Origin: Pseudarthrobacter raffinosi
GTDB lineage: Bacteria > Actinomycetota > Actinomycetes > Actinomycetales > Micrococcaceae
Direction: 5' to 3'
DNA length: 64,000 bases
Assembly: GCF_023913735.1 (NCBI RefSeq)
Contig: NZ_JAMXBH010000001.1
Coordinates: 186,001 to 250,000 of the forward strand
Part shown: positions 9,333-17,354 of the stretch, piece after piece
How the letters are laid out: each line of letters starts with the position of its first letter
Position numbering within the stretch: the first letter of the stretch is position 1
Made by a program: the position numbers and the translations under genes
The notes under the pieces: generated by a model
What the model was told of the DNA's origin: nothing
The model's database searches: none
What the model saw: the letters and a program-made list of their open reading frames with translations, nothing else

Positions 9333-9436
9333 CAGAAAAGCTCACCGGATCCGGGCTTTGGGACGTCGAAGGGCCCGCTTTTCGGGTATTTCCGCGATCA
9401 CCCTTCACTCCGCGTGGGGCGGGTTCACCGATTTCG

Positions 9437-9451
9437 GGTCTAAAATAGACC
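9437..9451. promoter_or_regulatory. Palindrome over the gtrA -10 region
   Basis: GGTCTA-AAA-TAGACC is a perfect 15-bp palindrome, and TAAAAT inside it (9441-9446) is a good -10 for gtrA, whose ATG is 47 nt further on. A repressor bound here would block the promoter. Operator function is inferred. Confidence 0.45.
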
Positions 9452-9492
9452 TCTGGCCGTGTGGCCCAATGAACTGACGGCCATGGAGGGTC

Positions 9493-10077
9493 ATGTTTAG
9501 CGCACTTGCAGATCGTATCCGGGGGCTCGCCTCGCTATTTTGGCGTGAAGTGGCCAAGTTCGGAGCCGTGGGCGGTGTGGCCTTCGTCATTGACTCGGCC
9601 ATCTTCATCTGGCTGTTCACCGGACCGATGCACGGCAGCGAGGTCTGGGCCAAAGCGATGGCAACCATCGTGGCAAGCATCTTCTCGTGGGTTGCCAACC
9701 GTTACTGGACGTTCAGACACCGCAAGCAGGCCAATGTGGCCCGTGAGGCCGCGCTGTTCGCCGTCATGAACCTGGTGGGACTGCTGATCGCCTCAGGCTG
9801 TGTCTGGTTCGCGAAATACATCCTGGACCTGAACGACAAGCCCTCGCTATTTATTGCCGGCAGCGTCGTGGGCCTGGTCCTGGGCACCATCTTCCGCTTC
9901 TTCGCTTACCGGTTCTGGGTCTTCAACGAAGAACTGGATCAGGAGCCGGAGTTCTCCCACGACCACGAGCTCATCGAACGGCACCATCGTGAGAAGGCAG
10001 CTGCCGCTGCTGCCGTCGCCCAGCACGGGGAGCAGCCGGAGGCAGACTCACCGGAAAGCCGCCGGCAGCGGCCCTAA
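9493..10077 (+). CDS. GtrA-like four-helix membrane protein
   Basis: 194 residues. GtrA/DPMS-related proteins are thought to help move polyprenyl-phosphate-linked sugars across the membrane. Four hydrophobic helices are visible (around residues 20-40, 50-70, 85-110 and 120-140), with the family motifs FGAVGGVAFVID, NRYWTFR and FFAYRFWVF. The C-terminal ~45 residues are charged and His/Ala-rich. The ATG has GGAGG close upstream. Convergent with the TIGR03089 gene. A link to mannosylation genes in the window is plausible but unproven. Confidence 0.88.
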   Translation: MFSALADRIRGLASLFWREVAKFGAVGGVAFVIDSAIFIWLFTGPMHGSEVWAKAMATIVASIFSWVANRYWTFRHRKQANVAREAALFAVMNLVGLLIASGCVWFAKYILDLNDKPSLFIAGSVVGLVLGTIFRFFAYRFWVFNEELDQEPEFSHDHELIERHHREKAAAAAAVAQHGEQPEADSPESRRQRP

Positions 10078-10092
10078 CCCGGCCGTGCCGGG
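10078..10092. terminator. Short hairpin between convergent gtrA and TIGR03089 genes
   Basis: CCCGGC-CGT-GCCGGG, a 6-bp stem in the 19-bp gap, without a T-run. A weak candidate bidirectional terminator. Confidence 0.4.
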
Positions 10093-10096
10093 AAAG

Positions 10097-10795
10097 CTAC
10101 TTGCCGTGGATGCGTTCTGCGGCCAGCAGCTTGTCCGTCAGCTCCACATCGGCGTGAGCCAGCACCACTGAACCACCGTTGTGCCACGCGCCAAGTGAGT
10201 TCGCCAGCGCCGGCTCCAGCCCTTCAGAGGCCGGGACCAGAAGCCTGACGCCTTCCTCATGCGGCGCCGCAAAACCAGTGATCAGGCTTTCGTGGATGTG
10301 CCGCTGGCCTCCGCCAGCCCGAATGGCACAGCCGGCCGCCGAAGGGTCCGTGTGCGCCATAAAGACGTCACCATGGGAGCGCACCTCGGCGGCGTAGTCG
10401 ATGACTCCGGCAGGCAGGTCACCAGGCCACCGCATCGCCAGGGCTGGCAGCGCGACGGCGATAACGGCGTCGTGCTGCCCCTCAACGGTTCCGGGCCTGT
10501 CGGTGACCATGAGCTCCGCCTCCCCGCCGCCCAGGACTGTTTCCATGCCCAGCTGCCAGGCGGCCAGTGCCCAGATCATTGACTTCCAGTGGGCTGGCAG
10601 GTCAAGAGTCAGTCGCATGCCGGGCTCGGCGTCAAGTTCGTCCTGCAGCAGATTGCTGGTTTTTGCCACCCAGTTGTCCAGCACACGACCGGAGAGTTCC
10701 ACGCGCTCGGAGTCCGGGCCGTACCAGGTCAGGCGGGGCGACGTGGCGTGGCCGGAACGCAGGGAGGTCATCAGATCTATCGCCGGGATGCTCAT
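10097..10795 (-). CDS. TIGR03089 family protein
   Basis: 232 residues, an actinobacterial family that looks like the N-terminal half of an AMP-binding (acyl-CoA synthetase-like) enzyme without the C-terminal adenylation motifs. Visible text such as RLTLDLPAHWKSMIWALAAW and the closing SLGAWHNGGSVVLAH fits the family. Function is unknown. The ATG at 10795 has no clear ribosome site; a CAAGAT word 6 nt upstream may be a poor -10 of a leaderless transcript. It lies back to back with the large whiB2 control region. Confidence 0.85.
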   Translation of the reverse strand: MSIPAIDLMTSLRSGHATSPRLTWYGPDSERVELSGRVLDNWVAKTSNLLQDELDAEPGMRLTLDLPAHWKSMIWALAAWQLGMETVLGGGEAELMVTDRPGTVEGQHDAVIAVALPALAMRWPGDLPAGVIDYAAEVRSHGDVFMAHTDPSAAGCAIRAGGGQRHIHESLITGFAAPHEEGVRLLVPASEGLEPALANSLGAWHNGGSVVLAHADVELTDKLLAAERIHGK

Positions 10796-10885
10796 GGCTT
10801 TATCTTGTCACGGACCCGGTGGGGCGTCCTTGGCAGGGATGCCGCGCACCGAGTCCCTAAGGGTCCTGGTCGGGTCCGGCCGGGC

Positions 10886-10901
10886 TGTGATGTTACTCAC
10901 A
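10886..10901. promoter_or_regulatory. Perfect CRP/GlxR-type binding site
   Basis: TGTGATGTTACTCACA fits TGTGA-N6-TCACA exactly. Its centre lies about 40.5 bp before the start point predicted from the TCTAAT box at 10922-10927, the position of a class II activator site. In actinobacteria CRP/GlxR regulates whiB-type genes, so control of whiB2 is likely; the divergent TIGR03089 gene is another possible target. Confidence 0.65.
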
Positions 10902-11087
10902 GGAGTTTGTCATCTTATTTGTCTAATTCGGGCTGCGCCTGTATTTTTTGGCCGCTATTCAGCGGAAACGGGACCTTTTGGCCGCCGATGCGGACTGCCG
11001 GGCCTCCGCGCGCCGGACCTTCGGAAAACTCCCGGGCGTGGCGTGACCGGGATTGGCCCGGAAAGTTGATTATTATCCGTCCACGGC

Positions 11088-11120
11088 TTGACTCCCCACT
11101 AGTTACACGCGTGTAATTAG
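11088..11120 (+). promoter_or_regulatory. whiB2 proximal promoter with overlapping 22-bp palindrome
   Basis: TTGACT (11088-11093), an 18-bp spacer, then TGTAAT (11112-11117). The palindrome at 11099-11120 has the perfect core TTACACGCGTGTAA (11103-11116) and one mismatch over its full 22 bp. It covers the spacer and the -10, the classical place for a repressor operator. Confidence 0.55.
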
Positions 11121-11206
11121 ATATCGAAAGTCACTGCATAAATACGGACACGCAACCGAGTGTCCAAGTATTCAGGCAAGGGCTGCAACATTTGGGGAGG
11201 GTCGCC

Positions 11207-11752
11207 GTGGGGCAAGCAGAGCGTATCCATGAAGATGCCGTCGTCGCCGGACTGGCAACGGCAAAATACCGCGCACGGGGGGTGCCGAGCGACTGGTTCG
11301 TCGATCCCGCGGATCCCGACGCCGCGGACCGTTACAATCGCAATACCAAAGACCCTCTCCAGGACCAGGCCACAGCCTTCCTGGCGGCGCACGAAGCACT
11401 CCTTGACGGCGGACACGACCAGGACGATGACGACCTGGATCCGCCCATGGAACTGCGCACCCCGGCACAGGGAACAAGTTCCCAGCCGGTGTGGATCGGA
11501 CTGCCGTTCAGGCAGGACTTCGACGACGAAGGTGAACTCGGCTGGCAGACTGATGCATTGTGCGCGCAAACGGATCCGGAAGCCTTCTTCCCGGAGAAGG
11601 GCGGATCCACGCGCGACGCCAAGAAGGTCTGCGGTGCATGCAATGTGCGGTCGCAGTGCCTGGAATACGCGTTGGCAAACGACGAACGGTTTGGCATTTG
11701 GGGTGGCCTTTCCGAGCGTGAGCGCCGGCGGCTAAGGAAGCGAGCAATCTAA
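11207..11752 (+). CDS. whiB2: WhiB-family iron-sulfur transcription factor (WhiB2/WhmD type)
   Basis: 181 residues. Wbl proteins bind a [4Fe-4S] cluster and the principal sigma factor; the WhiB2/WhmD group is needed for septation and cell division in relatives. Cluster ligands are Cys119, Cys142, Cys145 and Cys151 (ALCAQTD...KKVCGACNVRSQCLEYAL), followed by the GIWGGLSERERRRLRKRA turn and basic tail. The first ~100 residues are acidic and variable. I start at the GTG at 11207 because GGGAGG precedes it by 5 nt; an in-frame TTG five codons upstream would swallow that site. Subtype is supported by the neighbours (GT2, DUF5719, DUF3499, Trm112, ahcY), as around Mycobacterium whiB2. Confidence 0.9.
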   Translation: MGQAERIHEDAVVAGLATAKYRARGVPSDWFVDPADPDAADRYNRNTKDPLQDQATAFLAAHEALLDGGHDQDDDDLDPPMELRTPAQGTSSQPVWIGLPFRQDFDDEGELGWQTDALCAQTDPEAFFPEKGGSTRDAKKVCGACNVRSQCLEYALANDERFGIWGGLSERERRRLRKRAI

Positions 11753-11781
11753 TTCTTCAGGAAGTACATGTCACTGCCGTT

Positions 11782-14700
11782 GTGGTGTCCCACAACGGCA
11801 GTGCCTATCTCCCCAGAACCCTGGCTGCCCTCGCGGACCAGACCCGGCCCGCGGACTCCCTCATCGGAGTGGACACCGGATCCCGCGACGACTCCGCCGT
11901 CCTCCTGGAACGGGCCTTCGGCGCAACCAATGTGAGCACCTTTCCGCCCGGCAAGAGCGGCATGGGCGGCGCCGTGCGCGCCGGGCTCAACAAGCACACG
12001 CCCTGGGAAGGCCAGTCCCAGCGCGCCGCCACAGAGTGGGTCTGGCTGCTGCACGACGATGCGGCCCCGGCCCCGGAGGCGCTGGCCGAACTCCTCAGTG
12101 CGGTGGAGCGCGCACCATCCGTGACCGTGGCCGGCTGCAAGCAACTGGACTGGCACTCGGAACGCCGGCTGATCGACGTCGGACTCTCCACCAGCCGCTG
12201 GGCCGAGCGGCTTACCCTGATCGATGCCGACGAACTGGACCAGGGCCAGTACAACGGCCGCACCGACGCGTTTGCGGTGAACTCGGCCGGCATGCTGGTC
12301 CGCCGTGATATCTGGGAACTCCTGAAGGGCTTCGACCCCGCACTGCCGGGCACCGGCGACGACGTCGACTTCTGCTGGCGCAACCGCCTCGCCGGGCACC
12401 GCGTGGTGGTAGTTCCCACTGCACGGATGTTCCACGTGGCCCACCGGCCGCATGCCCAGGGAAACGCTTCCGCGGCGCGAAAAGCCCAGGTCCATCTGCG
12501 CCTCAAGCACGCCCCGCTGTGGAAGGTGCCTATCCATGCGGTCGGTGCGCTGCTTGGCAGCATGTTCAAACTCGTGCTCAGCATTGCGGTCAAGGATCCC
12601 GGGCACGGTTTCTCCCAGCTTGTGGCCACATTCGCTGCCCTGGCCCGGCCCGGTGCCGTGGCAAAGGCCCGCCGGACCGCGGCAAACAGCCGGCGGATCC
12701 GGCGGTCCGTCATCAAGAAGCTGCAGACGCCACGGCGTGAAGTCTGGAACCACCGCCGCTCCCTGATGGAAGCCCTGGGCGCCGACAACTCCACGGCCGA
12801 TGGCCTTGTCCATGACCCCCTGGCGGACCAGCCCACGGGGGACTCATCGGATGACTTCGCTGCCCTGACCACCACCGAACGGGGATGGGTGGGGACAGGC
12901 GCCATCGCCGCCATCATCATCGCGTCCGCAGCTTCCCTCACAGCGCTCAGCGGGATGTTCCGGGCCGACGCTGTTTCCGGTGGAGGCCTCATTCCGGTGT
13001 CCTCCACCCTTGGCGAAATCTGGCACCACGCCTCCAGCTGGTGGATCAGCCTGGGGGCAGGGCTTCCGGGCAAGGGCGACCCCTTCGGCTATGTGCTGTG
13101 GATCCTTGGCCTGCTCGGCGGGGGAGACGCCAACGCGGCCATGGCCTGGCTCCTGCTGCTCGCCGCCCCGCTTTCCGGCCTGACCGCATGGTTTGCGGCC
13201 GGGGGCCTGACCATCCGGCGCCGCTTCCGCCTCGTTGCCGCACTCTTCTGGGCGGCCGCTCCTGCCTTGCAGATAGCACTGAACCAGGGCCGGGCCGGTG
13301 CCTTGGTGGCCCACATCATGATCCCGCTGCTCGTCCTGGCACTCCTGCGTGCCACCGGGTCCGCTGTGGGCCACGGACGGTTCATTGTCCCGTCCCCGGG
13401 TGACGGGCGTTTCACCGAAAAACCACCCGCACGGCCTGGGATCAACGGCATGCCGTCCTGGACTGCTGCCGCCGCCGCAGGGTTGACGCTGGGTGTTGTG
13501 ACCGCGTCGGCGCCTTCACTGCTAGTCCCGGCCGTTGTGGTTATTGTGCTCTGCGGGCTGATGCTTGGCCGTCGTGGCCGCACCGTGTGGTGGGCTCTTT
13601 TGCCCAGCGCCGCGCTCTTTCTTCCCTTCGGGCTGTCCGTTATCGACCGGCCGCGGGCATTGCTGGCAGACCCCGGTGTTCCGCTGGGATTCGAGGCGGC
13701 CCCGCTGTGGCAGCAGTTCCTGGGCCAGCCGCTGCTGTTCTCCGCCGACGGTGGCCTGTCCGGCCTTCCGTTCTTCAGCGGCCAGGCGATCCCATGGGCA
13801 CTCGTGCTCGCATTTCTGCTGGCCGTTCCCGTCCTGCTGCTTGCCGTTGCCGCCCTGTTCCTCCCGGGTATGCGCAGCAGGACAGCACGTGTTCTCTGGG
13901 TGGCGGCTCTGGTGATCTTCGCCGGTGGCCGGCTCGCGGGGCACGTTGCCACCGGCGCAACTGCCGACACCCTCGTGACCCCGTTCACCGGACCAGCCGT
14001 CTCCGCCGCAGGGTTCGCCCTGCTCGGAGCCGCCCTGATTGGTGCCGAGCGTTTGCTTGATGCCGCGGACCGGGCAGCCTCGCCCAGTATTCGGCGCAAC
14101 GTGGCCCTTCGCTCCGCGACGGCCCTTGCCATGGTGGTGCTGCTGGCCGGTCCGCTGGCCGGCATGGCGGTGTGGTCGGCCCAGAACCTGCTACGTTCCT
14201 CAGCCGTTGCACTCCCGGCCGACGTGCCGGCAGGGCCCGCGCTGGGAACGCCACGGCTGGTGCAGCCAGGCAGCGCCAGGACGCTTCCCGCCACCGCCAT
14301 AGACCGTGGCACCGGGCCGGAGCAGACACGCACGCTGCTGATCGGCACCCAGGAGAACGGCTCCTTTGACGCGGCCCTGATGCGTGGCGCCGGGACCACC
14401 CTGGACAGCTTGTCAACGATTGCCGCCGCCCGGAACATCCTGGGCGCGCCCGGCCAGGAGACGGTCAGGGAGGACGACGACGTCACGGCGTCCATCCGCA
14501 GCGTGGTGGCCACGCTGGTGGCCGGCCAAGGCGTGGACCCCCGTCCCGAGCTCGAGCGCCTTGGTGCCGGATTCGTGGTGCTGCGCTCGGCAGATACCGC
14601 CGCCCAGCTCACGGCCAGCAGGATGGACGCAGTTCCGGGGCTCGTTGCCGTCGGCCAGACGGATGTCGGCTGGCTCTGGCGGATTACGCCGCTGAACCAG

Positions 14701-15114
14701 CCGGTACTGCAGCCCGCCGACGTTGCCCATCGCGTCAGGATCGTGGACGGCACCGGCGCCACTGTGGCACTGGTGCCCTCCAAATACGACGACGTCGACA
14801 CCCCCGTCGCCGAGGGACCGGAGGGGCGGCTGGTGGTGCTCGCCGAACGGGCTGACCCGGGCTGGAGCGCCTGGTTCGACGGGCGGAAGCTCACTGCCAC
14901 AACATCCGGCTCGGCCCAGGCCTTTACCTTGCCTGCCACCGCCGGCCAGCTGACCATCCGCTACGACACCCCGTGGGCCCTCTGGTCCGGAATCGCACAG
15001 ATCACGGTGATAGGACTCACTGTGATGCTCGCCATTCCCATGCCCGCGCGCCGGCCCAACACAGGGCTCTCGAGGGACGAGGGATCTTTGCGTAAGGAAC
15101 ATCAGAATGCATAA
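11782..15114 (+). CDS. Large membrane glycosyltransferase (GT2 domain plus polytopic domain)
   Basis: 1110 residues. An N-terminal GT-A glycosyltransferase 2 domain (about 1-240) shows LLHDDAAPAPEAL for the nucleotide-sugar/metal site and GDDVDFCWRNRLAG for the acceptor/base region. Then come about a dozen membrane segments (residues ~255-830) and an extracytoplasmic C-terminal domain ending in one more helix. The layout suggests transfer of a sugar to a lipid or wall glycan across the membrane; donor and acceptor are unknown. The start is a problem: 11782 is the first GTG, but it falls inside the first beta-strand (VTAVVVSHNG). The conserved-looking upstream codons reach back to an ATT at 11752 that overlaps the whiB2 TAA by one base. 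Overlaps DUF5719 by 8 nt. Confidence 0.86.
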   Translation: MVSHNGSAYLPRTLAALADQTRPADSLIGVDTGSRDDSAVLLERAFGATNVSTFPPGKSGMGGAVRAGLNKHTPWEGQSQRAATEWVWLLHDDAAPAPEALAELLSAVERAPSVTVAGCKQLDWHSERRLIDVGLSTSRWAERLTLIDADELDQGQYNGRTDAFAVNSAGMLVRRDIWELLKGFDPALPGTGDDVDFCWRNRLAGHRVVVVPTARMFHVAHRPHAQGNASAARKAQVHLRLKHAPLWKVPIHAVGALLGSMFKLVLSIAVKDPGHGFSQLVATFAALARPGAVAKARRTAANSRRIRRSVIKKLQTPRREVWNHRRSLMEALGADNSTADGLVHDPLADQPTGDSSDDFAALTTTERGWVGTGAIAAIIIASAASLTALSGMFRADAVSGGGLIPVSSTLGEIWHHASSWWISLGAGLPGKGDPFGYVLWILGLLGGGDANAAMAWLLLLAAPLSGLTAWFAAGGLTIRRRFRLVAALFWAAAPALQIALNQGRAGALVAHIMIPLLVLALLRATGSAVGHGRFIVPSPGDGRFTEKPPARPGINGMPSWTAAAAAGLTLGVVTASAPSLLVPAVVVIVLCGLMLGRRGRTVWWALLPSAALFLPFGLSVIDRPRALLADPGVPLGFEAAPLWQQFLGQPLLFSADGGLSGLPFFSGQAIPWALVLAFLLAVPVLLLAVAALFLPGMRSRTARVLWVAALVIFAGGRLAGHVATGATADTLVTPFTGPAVSAAGFALLGAALIGAERLLDAADRAASPSIRRNVALRSATALAMVVLLAGPLAGMAVWSAQNLLRSSAVALPADVPAGPALGTPRLVQPGSARTLPATAIDRGTGPEQTRTLLIGTQENGSFDAALMRGAGTTLDSLSTIAAARNILGAPGQETVREDDDVTASIRSVVATLVAGQGVDPRPELERLGAGFVVLRSADTAAQLTASRMDAVPGLVAVGQTDVGWLWRITPLNQPVLQPADVAHRVRIVDGTGATVALVPSKYDDVDTPVAEGPEGRLVVLAERADPGWSAWFDGRKLTATTSGSAQAFTLPATAGQLTIRYDTPWALWSGIAQITVIGLTVMLAIPMPARRPNTGLSRDEGSLRKEHQNA

Positions 15115-16699
15115 GGACGCAGCCCGCAGGACCCCTCGCAAGCAGATGCTGGCAGGCCTGGTCTCGGCCGTGGCGATTGTGGCCACAGCCGGCGCGGGAC
15201 TCGCAGCCTCCTCGGTCGCCCCGCAGCCGGCGGGGAGCCGCAGCATCCCGGCCGTGCTGGCTGCAGTTCCCGCAGGCGCCAGCACGGGGGTATGTCCTGG
15301 CCCGGCCCGCCTGCTCGAAGGAACAGAGGCGGGCACCGACCCCCAGTTCAGCCCCGAATCCGCGACCGCCAAGAGCGCTGTCACGGGCGCCGTCCTGAGC
15401 GCCCCCGGCGGTGTCCTCCCCGGCAGCAGGCTCGCCGCCCTTGACGGGACGCCCGCCGTCGAGATCGCCAAGGACGGCAGCCAGCCCGGCCAGGGGACAG
15501 GTCCCCAGGACCTGACCGCCGGCGTCGTCGCCGGGCACAGCGTGGATGATGCCAGCTTCCTGAGCGCCGACGCCCAGGCAGGCCAGAAGCCCTCAGCCGC
15601 CGGGCTTATGAGATTCACCGCCACCGACGGTGACTTGCAGGGCTCGGCGGCTGCCAATTGCCAGCCGCCCGCCAACGACCTCTGGCTGTCCGGTGCCAGC
15701 ACCACCGTGGGCCGCACCTCCCTTCTTGTCCTCAGCAACGCCTCAAGCACACCTGCCACCGTCAGCCTGGAGCTCTTCGGCAGCAAGGGTCAGATCCGGG
15801 CCCCGGGCAGCAGGGGGCTGCTGGTCGCGCCGGGAGGTACCCGCTCAATCGTGCTGGCTGGCCTGGCCCCTGGTGAAGCCCAGCTCACCGTCCATGTCCG
15901 GAGCGCCGGCGGTCCGGTGGCCGCGTCTATCCAGCAGAGTGTCCTGAGGGGACTGACGCCCGGCGGCGTCGACTTCATTGCTCCGGGCGCCGCACCTGCC
16001 GCACGGCAGGTCATGACCGGAGTGGACATCCAAGACGCCGGCGCGATCTCCGCATTGACGGGAAACAGCGGCTTCAACGACGCCGGCCCCGCGCTGGCCA
16101 TCACGGTTCCGGGACCGTCGGACGCGGTAGTGGAGGTCAAGCTCTTCGGCCGGGACGGCCAGAAAGCCCTCCCCGGCGGCGGCGTTGTCACGGCAAAAGC
16201 CGGGTCCGTCACCGAGATTTCCCTGGCTGGCGTCCCCGCCGGCCACTACACGGTGTCCACCAGTTCGGACGTGTCATTTGTGGCCGCAACCCGCGTCACC
16301 CGGGGCGTCACGAACGAGAAGGCCTCGGACGTCGCCTGGGCTGCCTCCGGTGTCCGGCTGGGAAGCCAGCATGTGGTGCCCGTGCCCCATGGCGGTGACC
16401 GAACCCTCGTGTTCGGCGTCCTCGAGAACCGGGCCACGGTCTCCTACGCTGCCATCACCGCGGACGGCAAGATCCGCGCGGCCGCCACTGCCGACGTCGC
16501 CGGCGGCACCACAACGTCCATCAAGGTCCCCGAGAAGGTGGACGAGTCGGTAGTGGTGGCGTACGTTGTCTCCGCGTCAGGTGACGCTGCCTACGGCGCG
16601 CTGCTCCTGCAGCAGGACGGCCGGGACGACATCTCCACGGTCGCCTTCACGCCGGCGGCTTCAGGGCAGGAAAAGGTGCCGGTCTCCCTGGGGTACTGA
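15107..16699 (+). CDS. DUF5719 family secreted/anchored protein
   Basis: 530 residues. A basic start (MHKDAARRTPRKQM) and one hydrophobic segment (LAGLVSAVAIVATAGAGLAA) form a signal peptide or anchor. The rest is a Gly/Ala/Val-rich, beta-predicted extracellular protein of the DUF5719 family, in which repeated [21 protein letters not shown] units suggest Ig-like sheets. No catalytic motif is seen. The start overlaps the GT2 stop by 8 nt, so the two are translationally coupled and probably act together outside the membrane. Convergent with the zincin-like gene. Confidence 0.82.
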   Translation: MHKDAARRTPRKQMLAGLVSAVAIVATAGAGLAASSVAPQPAGSRSIPAVLAAVPAGASTGVCPGPARLLEGTEAGTDPQFSPESATAKSAVTGAVLSAPGGVLPGSRLAALDGTPAVEIAKDGSQPGQGTGPQDLTAGVVAGHSVDDASFLSADAQAGQKPSAAGLMRFTATDGDLQGSAAANCQPPANDLWLSGASTTVGRTSLLVLSNASSTPATVSLELFGSKGQIRAPGSRGLLVAPGGTRSIVLAGLAPGEAQLTVHVRSAGGPVAASIQQSVLRGLTPGGVDFIAPGAAPAARQVMTGVDIQDAGAISALTGNSGFNDAGPALAITVPGPSDAVVEVKLFGRDGQKALPGGGVVTAKAGSVTEISLAGVPAGHYTVSTSSDVSFVAATRVTRGVTNEKASDVAWAASGVRLGSQHVVPVPHGGDRTLVFGVLENRATVSYAAITADGKIRAAATADVAGGTTTSIKVPEKVDESVVVAYVVSASGDAAYGALLLQQDGRDDISTVAFTPAASGQEKVPVSLGY

Positions 16700-16718
16700 C
16701 AGGACAGTACCGGCGGCG

Positions 16719-17234
16719 TCAGTACCGGCGGCGGTAGACCGGATCCAGGGTTTCCGGCGCTACGCCGAGCATTTCGGCGGTGTGTTCCACGACGACGTCG
16801 TGCACCAGGTCCTGGAGTTCCTCCCGGCTGGCGCAACCCTGCTCAACTACCCGGCGGTACAGGGTGATCACCGGGCCTTCCTCTGCCGTGGCGGGAGTGT
16901 AGGCGCCCATGGGAGGCGGTGCGGCGTCGGCCACCAGTTGCTCCAGCTGCGGGGGTATTTCGTCGACGGCAAACCGGACGCCGTCGAGCGTTTTGCCCCA
17001 GATGTCGTGGAGCCGCTGCGCGGAATCCAGCACCATGTCGTCAAAGCGGTCCGACCGTGTCCTGTAACCGGGGTGCGTTGGCAACACCAGCTCCCCGCGC
17101 AGGCCGCGACCGTGGCGGTTCCGGCGGCGCATCGCAAAGCTTCGGCCGGGCGAACCCGAACCCGTTTCTGCGGCGCGGTCATCCGGGTCAGCCAAACGGA
17201 CCGTAAAAGCTGAATCATGGTTCGATGACTGCAT
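16719..17234 (-). CDS. Zincin-like (PF06262-type) protein with altered HExxH
   Basis: 171 residues, the actinobacterial metallopeptidase-family protein that accompanies whiB2 and DUF3499. The segment where canonical members have HExxH reads VVVEHTAEML here (EHxxE), so the zinc ligands are not conserved and peptidase activity is doubtful. A basic stretch (MRRRNRHGRGLRG) precedes the domain. The ATG at 17234 lies 6 nt after TACAGT, leaderless geometry. Divergent from DUF3499, with the two starts about 120 bp apart. Function unknown. Confidence 0.8.
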   Translation of the reverse strand: MQSSNHDSAFTVRLADPDDRAAETGSGSPGRSFAMRRRNRHGRGLRGELVLPTHPGYRTRSDRFDDMVLDSAQRLHDIWGKTLDGVRFAVDEIPPQLEQLVADAAPPPMGAYTPATAEEGPVITLYRRVVEQGCASREELQDLVHDVVVEHTAEMLGVAPETLDPVYRRRY

Positions 17235-17240
17235 ACCTTG

Positions 17241-17246
17241 ACTGTA
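17241..17246 (-). promoter_or_regulatory. -10 box of zincin-like gene, leaderless geometry
   Basis: TACAGT on the minus strand, 6 nt before the ATG at 17234. Confidence 0.5.
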
Positions 17247-17340
17247 AACCCGGGCGCAGAATTACGCGACATAACCCCGGTTTTCGCGCCAAGGCGCGGC
17301 GCCGATTCGGCAAATACTCCGAACAAGTTGGGATACGGAG

Positions 17341-17346
17341 TAGTCT
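17341..17346 (+). promoter_or_regulatory. -10 box of DUF3499 gene
   Basis: TAGTCT, 8 nt before the GTG at 17355, close to leaderless spacing. GGAG at 17337-17340 is too far from the start to be a normal ribosome site. Confidence 0.4.
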
Positions 17347-17354
17347 GTGATGTC

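Larger units (their letters stand above)
10796..11206 (+). promoter_or_regulatory. 411-bp control region upstream of whiB2
   Basis: No gene fits here. Reading left to right it holds a perfect CRP-type palindrome (10886-10901), a TCTAAT box (10922-10927), two direct repeats TTTTGGCCGC 30 bp apart (10946-10955 and 10976-10985), a TTGACT...TGTAAT promoter with a 22-bp palindrome over its -10 (11088-11120), and GGGAGG just before the start. It is AT-richer than its surroundings. Confidence 0.6.

Noticed and set aside
10796..10806. Leaderless start for TIGR03089
   Set aside because: The only box 6 nt upstream is CAAGAT, lacking the first T, so I did not count it with the TAnnnT set.
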